Assembly (NCBI RefSeq): GCF_018448885.1
Contig: NZ_RCWB01000029.1
Location: 1-64,000 of the forward strand
DNA: 64,000 nt
Reading direction: 5' to 3'
Source of the DNA: Photorhabdus caribbeanensis
Lineage (GTDB): Bacteria; Pseudomonadota; Gammaproteobacteria; Enterobacterales; Enterobacteriaceae
A program made the translations under genes and the position numbers. Positions 43,273 through 51,251 of this stretch are shown piece by piece; the stretch's first letter is position 1, and each line of letters begins with the position of its first letter. The notes under the pieces are model-generated. The model did not search any database and had not been told where the DNA came from. It was given only the letters and a program-made list of their open reading frames with translations.

Positions 43273-43389
43273 TATACCCTATGGATTTCAAGATGCATCG
43301 CGACGGCAAAGGAGTGAATCCCCGGGAGCATAGCAAGGGGGTGAGCGAGTGCAGCCAACAAAGAAGCAACTTGAAAGATAACGGGTATA
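43273..43389. repeat. ERIC element
   Basis: In reverse orientation relative to the other copies: TATACCCTATGGATTTCAAG at the left and AACTTGAAAGATAACGGGTATA at the right in two pieces, with GTGAATCCCCGGGAGCATAG as the core. 117 bp, slightly shortened. Confidence 0.93.
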
Positions 43390-43659
43390 TTTAGTTAGCC
43401 CAGTCATTTTGCTACCTTATTAATCAATTTAAAACCCATCCTTCCTAATGTTTTCTCTCTCAATGTCGGTATGATGTTGAATTTTCTACCCGCTTTGAAA
43501 AAACCTAATCACAGCCTTTTACCTGTAATGATTAAAGTTTTATCTGTTTTTTCATGACACACTTGCGTTTTTTCTCGATCTTAAAAACCCATCCGATTGC
43601 AGCAAAATGCCATAAAGGAATTCACTTAAGGCCAACAGCTTGACAGACGATGATTATAT

Positions 43660-43678
43660 GAAAATAATAATCATTTTC
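43660..43678 (+). promoter_or_regulatory. Fur box upstream of the sigma factor gene
   Basis: GAAAATAATAATCATTTTC matches the 19-bp Fur consensus GATAATGATAATCATTATC at 16 positions. It lies about 45 bp before the ATG, where iron-loaded Fur would repress transcription. Confidence 0.82.
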
Positions 43679-43721
43679 ATTTACAAAAATTGTTGGAAAT
43701 CATAATACCAACACCAAAGAC

Positions 43722-44222
43722 ATGCCTAAAATTAATAGTTCTGCGCAACAATTTTACTTTGAACATCATGACTGGTTATACAACTGGCTACGCCATAAAG
43801 TCCCTTGCCCCTGCCATGCGGAAGATCTCACGCAGGACACTTTCCTGAACGTTTTATCAAGTTCAAATTTGTCAGATATCCGCCAACCACGGCCTTTTCT
43901 GGCAACCGTAGCTCGCTGCCTGGTTGCTAACTATTACCGCCGAAGAAAGACCGAAGAGAGCTATTTGGAATATATAAACTCGACACCAGAAATGACTATG
44001 CCTTCCGCTGAAAGCAGAATCGCCACATTTGAACAGCTTGAAAAACTTGAGATCACTCTTGATAAATTGCCAGTTCAAGTAAAAAGCGCTTTTTTGCTGG
44101 CACAGCTACAGGGACTGCGTTATCGCGAAATCGCTGATCAACTCCAAGTTTCTGCCAGCTCAGTAAAGCAATATTTGCAACGAGCGCATAAAAAATGTAA
44201 AAAAATTCAAATTCTCACTTAA
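43722..44222 (+). CDS. ECF RNA polymerase sigma factor, FecI/PvdS-like
   Basis: A 166-residue extracytoplasmic-function sigma factor. Region 2 carries CHAEDLTQDTFLNVL and region 4 the helix-turn-helix QLQGLRYREIADQLQVSASSVKQYLQRA. The family usually directs iron-uptake genes and is controlled by a FecR anti-sigma factor and a TonB receptor with a signalling domain. Here no fecR follows, and the upstream receptor is separated by a LysE gene and an ERIC. The Fur box indicates iron control. Targets are unknown. Confidence 0.9.
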   Translation: MPKINSSAQQFYFEHHDWLYNWLRHKVPCPCHAEDLTQDTFLNVLSSSNLSDIRQPRPFLATVARCLVANYYRRRKTEESYLEYINSTPEMTMPSAESRIATFEQLEKLEITLDKLPVQVKSAFLLAQLQGLRYREIADQLQVSASSVKQYLQRAHKKCKKIQILT

Positions 44223-44265
44223 AATTCAAAAAACCATTCTGCGAAAGCAGTCTGATAGTGGGGGG

Positions 44266-44358
44266 CTATGATCACGCTCTTATTTCGCCTGTGGTGCAGA
44301 CGGTACAACCATCGAGACACTAAAGGCGTATGTAGAATCGCAGAAAACACTGGGTTAG
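44266..44358 (+). pseudogene. C-terminal remnant of an IS200/IS605-type TnpA transposase
   Basis: Translation in this frame gives L-stop-SRSYFACGADGTTIETLKAYVESQ. It matches the end of Y1 transposases (LWS-x-SYF...-TIE-x-L-x-x-YVE-x-Q); the stop is a TGG to TGA change. Only about 30 codons survive. The following CCCCCTTATATCCCCGCC resembles an IS200-type right end. Confidence 0.7.
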
Positions 44359-44388
44359 CTCCCCCTTATATCCCCGCCAGCATTGAGT

Positions 44389-44411
44389 CCGCAGTTTTTT
44401 GCGGGTTTTTG
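44389..44411 (+). terminator. Terminator after the IS remnant / sigma factor gene
   Basis: CCGCA and TGCGG form a short stem around a T-rich loop, followed by GTTTTTG. It probably belonged to the insertion-sequence right end and now lies downstream of the sigma factor gene. Confidence 0.55.
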
Positions 44412-44472
44412 TAACTAGTAAATAAGGTGCTAATACATATAAAACGCATTTTCCAAACTCAAGATAAGCTTT

Positions 44473-46398
44473 TTAATAATCAATTCCCAATTTCTTTAAG
44501 CGTGAGATCAAGGTCGTTGGGTTCATTCCCAACAATTTTGCTGCGCCATCATCACCAAAAATTTTCCCTTTGCATTGTTTCACAGCAAGAGAGAAATTTT
44601 TAATTTCCAAATCTTTCAGTTGCTGCATAGTCAGCACGATTTCAATTTGTTGAAGTTTATTGTGAATATTCTGATGCGTAGTTTCACTTTGTTGTTGATC
44701 TTGTTCTAACAAATATTTAAAGGAAACAGTACCTTGTTTAGCTATAATTAGCGCGCGCTCAATGACGTTTTGCAATTCACGAATATTGCCAGGCCAATCA
44801 TATTGCCGTAGTTCTAAAATATGCCTTTGTGAGAATGGTAGATAATTAATTTTACGCTTGTCACAAATCAACTTAGTAAAATGCGTAACCAAAAGTGGAA
44901 TATCTTCTTTACGGTCACGTAAAGCCGGTGAATAAATCGGGAATACATTTAAACGGAAATAGAGGTCTTCACGAAAACGCTTGTGTTTAACTTCTTCTTT
45001 TAAATTGCGATTGGTGGCAGCAATAATCCGCACATTCACATCTCGCGTTTTCTCTTCTCCAACCCGCTCAAAGGTTCCTTCCTGTAATACACGCAACAGT
45101 TTACTTTGTAACTCGATAGGAATTTCGCCAATTTCATCTAAAAACAACGTGCCCTGATCTGCCAATTCAAAACGTCCGGCACGGTCACGCACAGCCCCAG
45201 TAAATGCGCCTTTAACATGTCCAAAAAATTCACTTTCAAACAGTTCCGAAGGAATAGCAGCACAATTGACTCGAATAAGGGGTTGCTGTTTACGGTGACT
45301 AGATTGGTGAATAGCACGAGCAATCAGCTCTTTGCCTGTACCTGATTCACCATAAATCATCACATTGGCATCGGTTGGGGCGACTACTTTGATTTTTTCA
45401 ATAATCTGTAAAATGGATGCACTATTGCCAATAATTTCATGATATTGATTTTCATGTAAAATTTCTTCTTGCAGATATTCATTTTGTTGTTCGAGTCGGC
45501 TTTTTAAATCTTGCAATTCTTCAAGGGCATGGGTCAGTTGTTTTTCGGTATTCAGCCGATCGGTAATATCACGGAACACCACTACCGCGCCAATAATTTC
45601 ACCATCACGAATCACTGGGGTACTGGTAAATTCCACCGGAAAGCAACTGCCGTCACGACGCCAAAAAATTTCCTGAACTCCCTCATGCACAATACCGTCA
45701 TGTACCGCTGCATAAATCGGGCACTCTTCTTCAGGATAGGGTTCGCCATTTTCATGGGTATGGTGATGAATCTTATGGATATTATCACTCAATACATCTT
45801 CAGGTTGCAGCCCCAACATTTTAGCCCCGACAGGGTTAATAAAGGTACACAAGCCTTGTTTGTTAATACTGTAAATACCGTCACCGACTGAACTCAGCAA
45901 TAAATGCTTGCCTGTGTCGGAGTCAATAAACAGTTCTTGTAAGGCTTGCGATTCTTTTAAACCTGTACGAATGGCTTTATCGGCATTTTTATTGAGTTGG
46001 CGCAGTTCTAACTCTTTGACATCCACCAGCGACCATATCAGCAAGGTTTTATTTTTATAGGGCAATGAAACAGCAGTAATATCCAACTGGATTTTTTCAC
46101 CGTTTTTATCAAAGATATACAGCTCATTGTTCCAGGCCCGCCCTTTCGCCAAAGCGCCTTCGGTAAATGCCACAAGATATGGCAGTTGTCTGAAATGACC
46201 AAAAATGGAAGTCACCGTTTTTTGAATAATTTCATGACGTTCATATTGTAATAATCGGGTGGCGCTAATATTCACATCAATAAACTGGTTTTGATGTGGG
46301 TCCAATACAATTAATGCCTGTGACGTGTGTTCAAATATCAACGGGCGAATCGAGTTTTCATAAACTACCCAGTCTGAGATAAAGTCAGTCGTATTCAT
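44473..46398 (-). CDS. Sigma-54-dependent transcriptional activator with PAS domains (Nit1C regulator)
   Basis: Enhancer-binding protein of 641 residues from [10 protein letters not shown]. Two PAS domains (about 15-130 and 165-290, the second with FRDITDRL) are followed by a coiled coil. The AAA+ domain has Walker A GESGTGKE, the sigma-54-contacting GAFTGA loop and Walker [12 protein letters not shown], and a Fis-type helix-turn-helix ([21 protein letters not shown]) ends the protein. No receiver domain is present, so a small ligand or redox signal is likely. An upstream ATG at 46494 would add 32 residues read from an ERIC remnant, so I rejected it. The gene is divergent from the nitrilase cluster, whose promoter is of sigma-54 type. 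Confidence 0.93.
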   Translation of the reverse strand: MNTTDFISDWVVYENSIRPLIFEHTSQALIVLDPHQNQFIDVNISATRLLQYERHEIIQKTVTSIFGHFRQLPYLVAFTEGALAKGRAWNNELYIFDKNGEKIQLDITAVSLPYKNKTLLIWSLVDVKELELRQLNKNADKAIRTGLKESQALQELFIDSDTGKHLLLSSVGDGIYSINKQGLCTFINPVGAKMLGLQPEDVLSDNIHKIHHHTHENGEPYPEEECPIYAAVHDGIVHEGVQEIFWRRDGSCFPVEFTSTPVIRDGEIIGAVVVFRDITDRLNTEKQLTHALEELQDLKSRLEQQNEYLQEEILHENQYHEIIGNSASILQIIEKIKVVAPTDANVMIYGESGTGKELIARAIHQSSHRKQQPLIRVNCAAIPSELFESEFFGHVKGAFTGAVRDRAGRFELADQGTLFLDEIGEIPIELQSKLLRVLQEGTFERVGEEKTRDVNVRIIAATNRNLKEEVKHKRFREDLYFRLNVFPIYSPALRDRKEDIPLLVTHFTKLICDKRKINYLPFSQRHILELRQYDWPGNIRELQNVIERALIIAKQGTVSFKYLLEQDQQQSETTHQNIHNKLQQIEIVLTMQQLKDLEIKNFSLAVKQCKGKIFGDDGAAKLLGMNPTTLISRLKKLGIDY

Positions 46399-46400
46399 AC

Positions 46401-46461
46401 TATACCCGTCCATACTATACCCGTCATCTTTCAAGTTGCCTCCTAAAATCCATAGGGTATA
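46401..46461. repeat. ERIC element with internal deletion
   Basis: Both ends are present (TATACCCGTCATCTTTCAAG and ATCCATAGGGTATA) but about 65 bp of the centre are gone. A 15-bp duplication of the left terminus (TATACCCGTCCATAC) is added. It lies immediately upstream of the regulator's start codon and replaces any native ribosome site there. Confidence 0.85.
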
Positions 46462-46494
46462 TGAAGTTTCATAATTTAAGCTATGAAATTTCAT
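46461..46494. promoter_or_regulatory. Candidate enhancer (UAS) palindromes for the Nit1C activator
   Basis: ATGAAGTTTCAT (46461-46472) and ATGAAATTTCAT (46483-46494) are two 12-bp near-perfect and perfect palindromes, 22 bp centre to centre, or two helical turns. They lie 120-155 bp upstream of the -24 element, a typical enhancer distance. Binding by the adjacent activator is inference. Confidence 0.55.
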
Positions 46495-46540
46495 AATACT
46501 ACGAAAAATCCTAATTCCCTAGTAGTTCAATTTATCTCCA

Positions 46541-46578
46541 TGAAAAATATTTTTATAAAATTTAAATGATATTTTTCA
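46541..46578. promoter_or_regulatory. Inverted repeat upstream of the Nit1C promoter
   Basis: TGAAAAATAT and ATATTTTTCA are perfect 10-bp arms separated by 18 bp, ending about 40 bp before the -24 element. The AT-rich spacer would suit DNA bending, as by IHF, or it could be a further protein-binding site. Confidence 0.35.
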
Positions 46579-46614
46579 ATGTGATAAGAATTAACTTTCG
46601 TTCCAAAATATAAC

Positions 46615-46631
46615 TTGGCACAGCTCTCGCA
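46615..46631 (+). promoter_or_regulatory. Sigma-54 (-24/-12) promoter of the Nit1C operon
   Basis: TTGGCACAGCTCTCGCA matches the consensus TGGCAC-N5-TTGCA with one change and keeps the invariant GG and GC exactly ten bases apart (46617-46618 and 46629-46630). The predicted start of transcription is near 46642, 55 bp before the first gene. Confidence 0.85.
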
Positions 46632-46696
46632 TTAATACAGTCAGACTAGACTACATGTTGGTTCATTCCCAAATAACATTGAACTAGGAGTTGGTT

Positions 46697-47179
46697 ATGC
46701 CAAAGATTGATATCGAGCAATATAAAGATGGTGATTTTCTTGTTGATTACGAAGAAAAAGTGTTTGAGGACGTCAAAGCCCAACCAGGTGAAAAGGCATT
46801 GGTGACTTTCCATACCGTTGCATTTGAAGGATCAATTGGCTTGGTCAATGTGTTACAGGCAAAACGTCTGTTACGCAAAGGCTTTGAAACCAAAATTTTG
46901 CTTTACGGCCCAGGCGTGCAGTTGGGTGTACAACGTGGTTTTCCAACTTTAGGGGCGGAAGCTTTTCCGGGTCATTTAGCCGTCAACAATCAGTTGAAAG
47001 CCTTTATGGAAGAAGGCGGCGAAGTCTATGCCTGCCGTTTTGCGTTACAAGCATTTTATGGTCAAACCGAAAAAGCGCTTATTCCGGGAATTCGGCCAAT
47101 TAATCCATTGGATGTGATGGATTTAAGACTGCTGATGCGTCGCGATAATGCCTTAATCATTGATACCTGGACTGCCTAA
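46697..47179 (+). CDS. MSMEG_0572/Sll0783 family nitrogen-starvation protein (Nit1C)
   Basis: A 160-residue protein starting [12 protein letters not shown], with TAGGAG six bases upstream. It looks like a DsrE-like alpha/beta fold ([32 protein letters not shown]). It belongs to the first conserved gene of Nit1C clusters; the Synechocystis member Sll0783 is induced by nitrogen starvation and affects polyhydroxybutyrate accumulation. Its biochemical activity is unknown. First gene of a seven-gene operon, immediately downstream of the sigma-54 promoter. Confidence 0.88.
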   Translation: MPKIDIEQYKDGDFLVDYEEKVFEDVKAQPGEKALVTFHTVAFEGSIGLVNVLQAKRLLRKGFETKILLYGPGVQLGVQRGFPTLGAEAFPGHLAVNNQLKAFMEEGGEVYACRFALQAFYGQTEKALIPGIRPINPLDVMDLRLLMRRDNALIIDTWTA

Positions 47180-47204
47180 GTAAACATAAACAGGGGATAA
47201 GGTT

Positions 47205-48212
47205 ATGAACCGAATAATTAAAGCTGCCGCAGTACAATGTAGCCCAGTGCTTTATAGTCAAGCCGCAACAGTAAAAAAAATTTGTGACATTATTTTAGAG
47301 CTTGGAAAACAGGGAGTGCAATTCGCAGTCTTTCCTGAAACCGTCGTGCCTTATTACCCTTATTTCTCCTTTGTACAACCGCCATTTGCTATGGGTAAAG
47401 AACATTTAAAGCTATTAAATGAATCGGTGGTTGTACCTTCCGAAGCAACCTTAGCAATTGGTCAAGCCTGCCTTGAAGCCAATATGGTGGTATCGATTGG
47501 CATTAATGAACGTGCGGGCAGTACGATTTATAACGCGCAATTGTTATTTAATGCCGACGGTTCAATCATTCAGCATCGCCGCAAAATTACCCCAACTTAC
47601 CATGAACGCATGGTATGGGGGCAAGGCGATGGCAGTGGTTTGCGTGCCATTGATTCTGCGGTAGGACGTATTGGTTCGCTGGCATGTTGGGAGCATTACA
47701 ACCCGTTGGCACGTTTTGCCTTAATGGCGGATGGTGAACAAATTCATGCTGCCATGTTTCCCGGTTCGTTGGTAGGACAAGTCTTTGCCGATCAAATCCG
47801 CGCCACCATTCAACACCATGCTTTAGAGTCTGGCTGCTTTGTGATCAACGCCACCGCATGGCTGCATCCCGAACAGCAACAGCAAATTATGCAGGATACT
47901 GGCTGTGATATTGGTCCAATTTCAGGAGGATGTTTTGCCGCCATCGTTTCTCCTGAAGGCAAGTTCCTGGCTGAACCGATCACACAAGGTGAAGGCTATT
48001 GCATTGCCGATCTGGACTTTAGCCTGATTGATAAACGTAAGCGCATGATGGATTCGATTGGACATTACAGCCGCCCTGAATTACTCAGCTTATTAATTGA
48101 TCGTCGTCCAACACACGTATTACACGAACTGAAAGTTGAAACATCAGCTCAAAGTCATCGCGAAAAGCTCTCAACATTTAATCAAGAACATGCCGAAACC
48201 ATATTGATGTAA
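47205..48212 (+). CDS. Nit1-type nitrilase
   Basis: A 335-residue carbon-nitrogen hydrolase. The catalytic triad is visible: Glu45 ([12 protein letters not shown]), Lys127 ([12 protein letters not shown]) and Cys161 ([11 protein letters not shown]). The context PYYPYF and CWEHYNP is typical of true nitrilases. It would convert a nitrile to the carboxylate and ammonia; the natural substrate of the Nit1 subfamily is not established, though Nit1C clusters have been linked to growth on cyanide. It lies 25 bp after the previous gene. Confidence 0.93.
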   Translation: MNRIIKAAAVQCSPVLYSQAATVKKICDIILELGKQGVQFAVFPETVVPYYPYFSFVQPPFAMGKEHLKLLNESVVVPSEATLAIGQACLEANMVVSIGINERAGSTIYNAQLLFNADGSIIQHRRKITPTYHERMVWGQGDGSGLRAIDSAVGRIGSLACWEHYNPLARFALMADGEQIHAAMFPGSLVGQVFADQIRATIQHHALESGCFVINATAWLHPEQQQQIMQDTGCDIGPISGGCFAAIVSPEGKFLAEPITQGEGYCIADLDFSLIDKRKRMMDSIGHYSRPELLSLLIDRRPTHVLHELKVETSAQSHREKLSTFNQEHAETILM

Positions 48213-48235
48213 ACCCAATCGATAGGGGGTTAAAG

Positions 48236-49333
48236 ATGTCTGCAACACAACGATTAACCAATTTGCAATTATTAACCGATTTGCAATGTAATGGTCTGAA
48301 ATGGGAAGGCAATTTTGGCTTGTCCCGTAAAGGCGGCGCAGGGCCAAGCGATCATAAAGCGCTGAGCCTTGACGGGCAGACCATGATGATTCCTGTGCTG
48401 AACCTTGCAGCACAAGATTCTCCCTATACCGCAAAGCCTGAGCCGCACTCTGACAAGGTAATTGTCTTTAAAAACCGGATTCCTGTGGCGACCTTAACTG
48501 CGCCTGCACGACCACGTTTTTACGATTTAAAAACCGCCGAAGGCATTGCTTACGAACAAATTGCGACCTTACATAGCCGTGATGTGCTGGCGACAACGGT
48601 GTTACAGCATTGCATTCGTATGAAAGATAAAACAACTGCCTGCCAATTTTGCTCGATTGATCAGTCTTTAAAAGAGGGTCGAACCTTGATCCGTAAACGC
48701 CCGGAACAATTGGCTGAGGTAGCGAAAGCCGCCGTTGAGCTGGATGGCGTCAAGCAAATGGTGATCACCACCGGTACGCCAAACACGGGAGATCGTGGCG
48801 CTAAAATTTTATATGACTCAGTTAAAGCGATTAAGGCGCAAGTCGATTTGCCAATACAGGTACAGTGCGAACCACCTAATGATTTTGTCTGGTTTCAACG
48901 TTTAAAAGATGCAGGAGCGGTATCGATTGGCATGCACCTTGAGGCGGTAAGCGAACGTGTACGGCAGAAAATTATGCCGGGTAAGGCCGAAGTATCATTG
49001 GAAAAATATTTTGCGGCATTTGAGGCAGCCGTTGCGGTGTTCGGTCGAGGACAAGTCAGTACCTACATTTTGGCAGGTTTGGGCGATACCGAACTGGAAA
49101 TCGTGGAGATGACCGCCAAACTGACTGAAATTGGGGTATATCCATTTGTGGTACCGTTTGTACCGATTCGAGGCACGCCATTAGAGCATCACCCTAAACC
49201 TGATCAAGCTTTTATGCAGTCGCTCTATCCGAAAATTGGCCAGCAACTCAAACAACATGGTTTGAACTCGGAAAATACTCAGGCCGGCTGTGCCAAATGC
49301 GGCGCTTGCTCTTCGCTGAAAGCGTATGAATAA
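48236..49333 (+). CDS. MSMEG_0568-family radical SAM protein (Nit1C)
   Basis: A 365-residue radical S-adenosylmethionine enzyme related to biotin synthase/lipoyl synthase-like proteins. The cluster-binding cysteines are spaced unusually, Cys126-X9-Cys136-X2-Cys139 (HCIRMKDKTTACQFCSID), instead of CX3CX2C. A second group of cysteines, AGCAKCGACSS, lies at the C-terminus and could hold another Fe-S centre. The barrel includes VITTGTPNTGDRG and STYILAGLGD. The reaction is unknown. Third gene of the operon. Confidence 0.9.
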   Translation: MSATQRLTNLQLLTDLQCNGLKWEGNFGLSRKGGAGPSDHKALSLDGQTMMIPVLNLAAQDSPYTAKPEPHSDKVIVFKNRIPVATLTAPARPRFYDLKTAEGIAYEQIATLHSRDVLATTVLQHCIRMKDKTTACQFCSIDQSLKEGRTLIRKRPEQLAEVAKAAVELDGVKQMVITTGTPNTGDRGAKILYDSVKAIKAQVDLPIQVQCEPPNDFVWFQRLKDAGAVSIGMHLEAVSERVRQKIMPGKAEVSLEKYFAAFEAAVAVFGRGQVSTYILAGLGDTELEIVEMTAKLTEIGVYPFVVPFVPIRGTPLEHHPKPDQAFMQSLYPKIGQQLKQHGLNSENTQAGCAKCGACSSLKAYE

Positions 49334-49345
49334 GGAGAATGTGAT

Positions 49346-49909
49346 ATGGAACTTTCTCACTATCCTTGGCTGCTTGAACAAAATGAAGGGCTGAAACAAT
49401 TTGTTAGCGATGACATTGCCATCAAAATTGTGTCGGAAGATTGGGAGCGTCGCCAATATTATCGTTTGCGTGAAATGACCTTTCGCGATGAACAGAAAAT
49501 CTTGCAAGAAGATCGCGACGAATACGATGTTAAAGCACTAGGCATTGTTGCCATTGAGAAAATGTTTGGTGTGCATGATCGAGTAATTGGCGCAGTACGG
49601 ATTTTCCCAGATGGCGAACAGACGTGGTATGGCGGGCGTTTATGCGTAGAACCTTTATATCGACGTCGCCATATCATTGGTAAAGCGTTAATCAATACCG
49701 CGGTATCGACCGCCAAGAACTTGGGATGCCGTACTTTTTTAGCCACCGTGCAAAGTCAAAATGAACACTATTTCCAACGGTTGTGTTGGGATAGTTTACG
49801 TCAGTTGACCATCGCCAACATTCCACATGTGCTAATGCAAGCACAGATTGAAAACTATCCATTACCGCATGTCCCGATGCAAACCTATATGCAGAAGGAG
49901 ACGCAATGA
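49346..49909 (+). CDS. MSMEG_0567/Sll0786-family GNAT N-acetyltransferase (Nit1C)
   Basis: A 187-residue GNAT-fold protein. The acetyl-CoA-binding region is GRLCVEPLYRRRHIIGKALI (about residues 92-111), preceded by the beta strand VIGAVRIFPDG. This subfamily is found almost only in Nit1C clusters. AAGGAG precedes its ATG. Its TGA overlaps the ATG of the next gene (ATGA), indicating translational coupling. Confidence 0.9.
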   Translation: MELSHYPWLLEQNEGLKQFVSDDIAIKIVSEDWERRQYYRLREMTFRDEQKILQEDRDEYDVKALGIVAIEKMFGVHDRVIGAVRIFPDGEQTWYGGRLCVEPLYRRRHIIGKALINTAVSTAKNLGCRTFLATVQSQNEHYFQRLCWDSLRQLTIANIPHVLMQAQIENYPLPHVPMQTYMQKETQ

Positions 49910-50961
49910 TGAAACTCAATCAACTACTCGAAATGTTAAAATATACACCTGCTATGCAGTCTAAGCAGGCGATTGCTCACAATGTTTCAATTAACACAAC
50001 TTGCCATGTGGATTCATTGGATAGCTTATATGCCTATCCCGGAGATGACACCGCGGCAGTGCCGCTAAATGGTCAATATGTATTGCACGCCTGTGAAGGC
50101 ATGTTACCCAGTTTCGTTACCAATCATCCTTATTTTGCCGGATGGTCAGCGGTCATGGCGAATATTAGTGATATTGCCGCAATGGGTGGTCGGGCATTGT
50201 CGGTGGTGAACAGTTTTTGGCATACCAGTAGCGAACATGCCCAATTGTTAATGCAAGGCATGCAGGATGCTTGTAAAGCTTATGGTGTGCTATTGGTCGG
50301 TGGACATACCAATATTGGGGTAGTTTATCAGCCTACTTTATCCGTTGCGATTCAAGGCATAGCGCGAAAACTGCTCTCGGTGTTGCATGTCAAACCACAA
50401 CAAAAAATTCTGATCGCTTTAAATCTGAAAGGACAATTCCACCCCAATACCACTTATTGGAAATGCTTTGAACAAATGTCTGACCGCATTTTACAGTCAC
50501 AAATTGCCTTGTTGCCGCAATTGGCGGAGGAAAATCTAGCTCATGCCGCCCGTGATATTAGCAATGCCGGTATTTTAGGCAGTTTATTGATGCTGCTTGA
50601 AGCCACGGCATCGGGAGCGCAGATCAACTTAGATACCATTCCTAAACCTGAGAATGTGGACTGGTTTAAATGGCTACAAATCTTCCCCAGTTTTGGTTTT
50701 TTACTGATGGCCGATACAAATGAATGTGAAGAAATTATCGAGCTATTTCACCGTCAAGGCATTGCCTGCGCAGTGATTGGTGAAACCAATATCAGTGGTG
50801 TGGTTACTGTGCAACAACAAAAGCAGCACGGCATATTTTGGGATTTCAACCGCCAAATATTTACCGGTTTTTGTTATGCCGACGCGTTAAAAAAGTTACA
50901 GGCTCAATCCGTACAGATTAAACCTAAAAGTCAGCAGGAGTCGATATTATGCCCAGTGTGA
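49906..50961 (+). CDS. Sll0787-family AIR synthase-like protein (Nit1C)
   Basis: A 351-residue member of the PurM/SelD/HypE ATP-binding fold. The conserved parts are DDTAAVPLNG, the Mg-ATP region MANISDIAAMGGRALSVVN and VGGHTNIG. Such enzymes activate an amide or carboxyl oxygen by phosphorylation before an amination or cyclisation. The substrate here is unknown. It overlaps both neighbours: 4 bp with the acetyltransferase and 13 bp with the next gene. Confidence 0.9.
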   Translation: MMKLNQLLEMLKYTPAMQSKQAIAHNVSINTTCHVDSLDSLYAYPGDDTAAVPLNGQYVLHACEGMLPSFVTNHPYFAGWSAVMANISDIAAMGGRALSVVNSFWHTSSEHAQLLMQGMQDACKAYGVLLVGGHTNIGVVYQPTLSVAIQGIARKLLSVLHVKPQQKILIALNLKGQFHPNTTYWKCFEQMSDRILQSQIALLPQLAEENLAHAARDISNAGILGSLLMLLEATASGAQINLDTIPKPENVDWFKWLQIFPSFGFLLMADTNECEEIIELFHRQGIACAVIGETNISGVVTVQQQKQHGIFWDFNRQIFTGFCYADALKKLQAQSVQIKPKSQQESILCPV

Positions 50962-51239
50962 ATTTTACTGTGAAATGGCCGAATGGGGAGCTGATTCAAT
51001 ATTACTCCCCCTCAACGGTGATTTATGAATATCTGTCCATTGGTCAGCGTTACCCAAGTATGCAGTTCTTGCATCAGGTTGAAAATGGTCTGCATGCCGC
51101 ATCCGAAAGGGTACGGGCACGTTATGGCTTTTTCTGTAGTTCGGCCGTGGACAATCTGGCGATGATCAAACGCCAAGCCAAATTCTTCGGGTTAAATCCA
51201 GAAGATCACATTGAAGTTATTGAAATCAAGAATCAATGA
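50949..51239 (+). CDS. MSMEG_0570-family nitrogen-starvation protein (Nit1C)
   Basis: A 96-residue protein of unknown function that is a constant member of Nit1C clusters. It starts MPSVNFTVKWPNGELIQYYSPS and contains GLHAASERVRARYGFFCSSA. No known cofactor motif is visible. Its start lies inside the end of the preceding gene, and GGAG lies eight bases upstream. Confidence 0.87.
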   Translation: MPSVNFTVKWPNGELIQYYSPSTVIYEYLSIGQRYPSMQFLHQVENGLHAASERVRARYGFFCSSAVDNLAMIKRQAKFFGLNPEDHIEVIEIKNQ

Positions 51240-51251
51240 GAGGGATATTCC

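Noticed and set aside
46399-46494. Upstream start at 46494 for the sigma-54 activator
   Set aside because: The extra 32 codons run through an ERIC remnant and two palindromes that look regulatory; the PAS protein proper begins at 46398.
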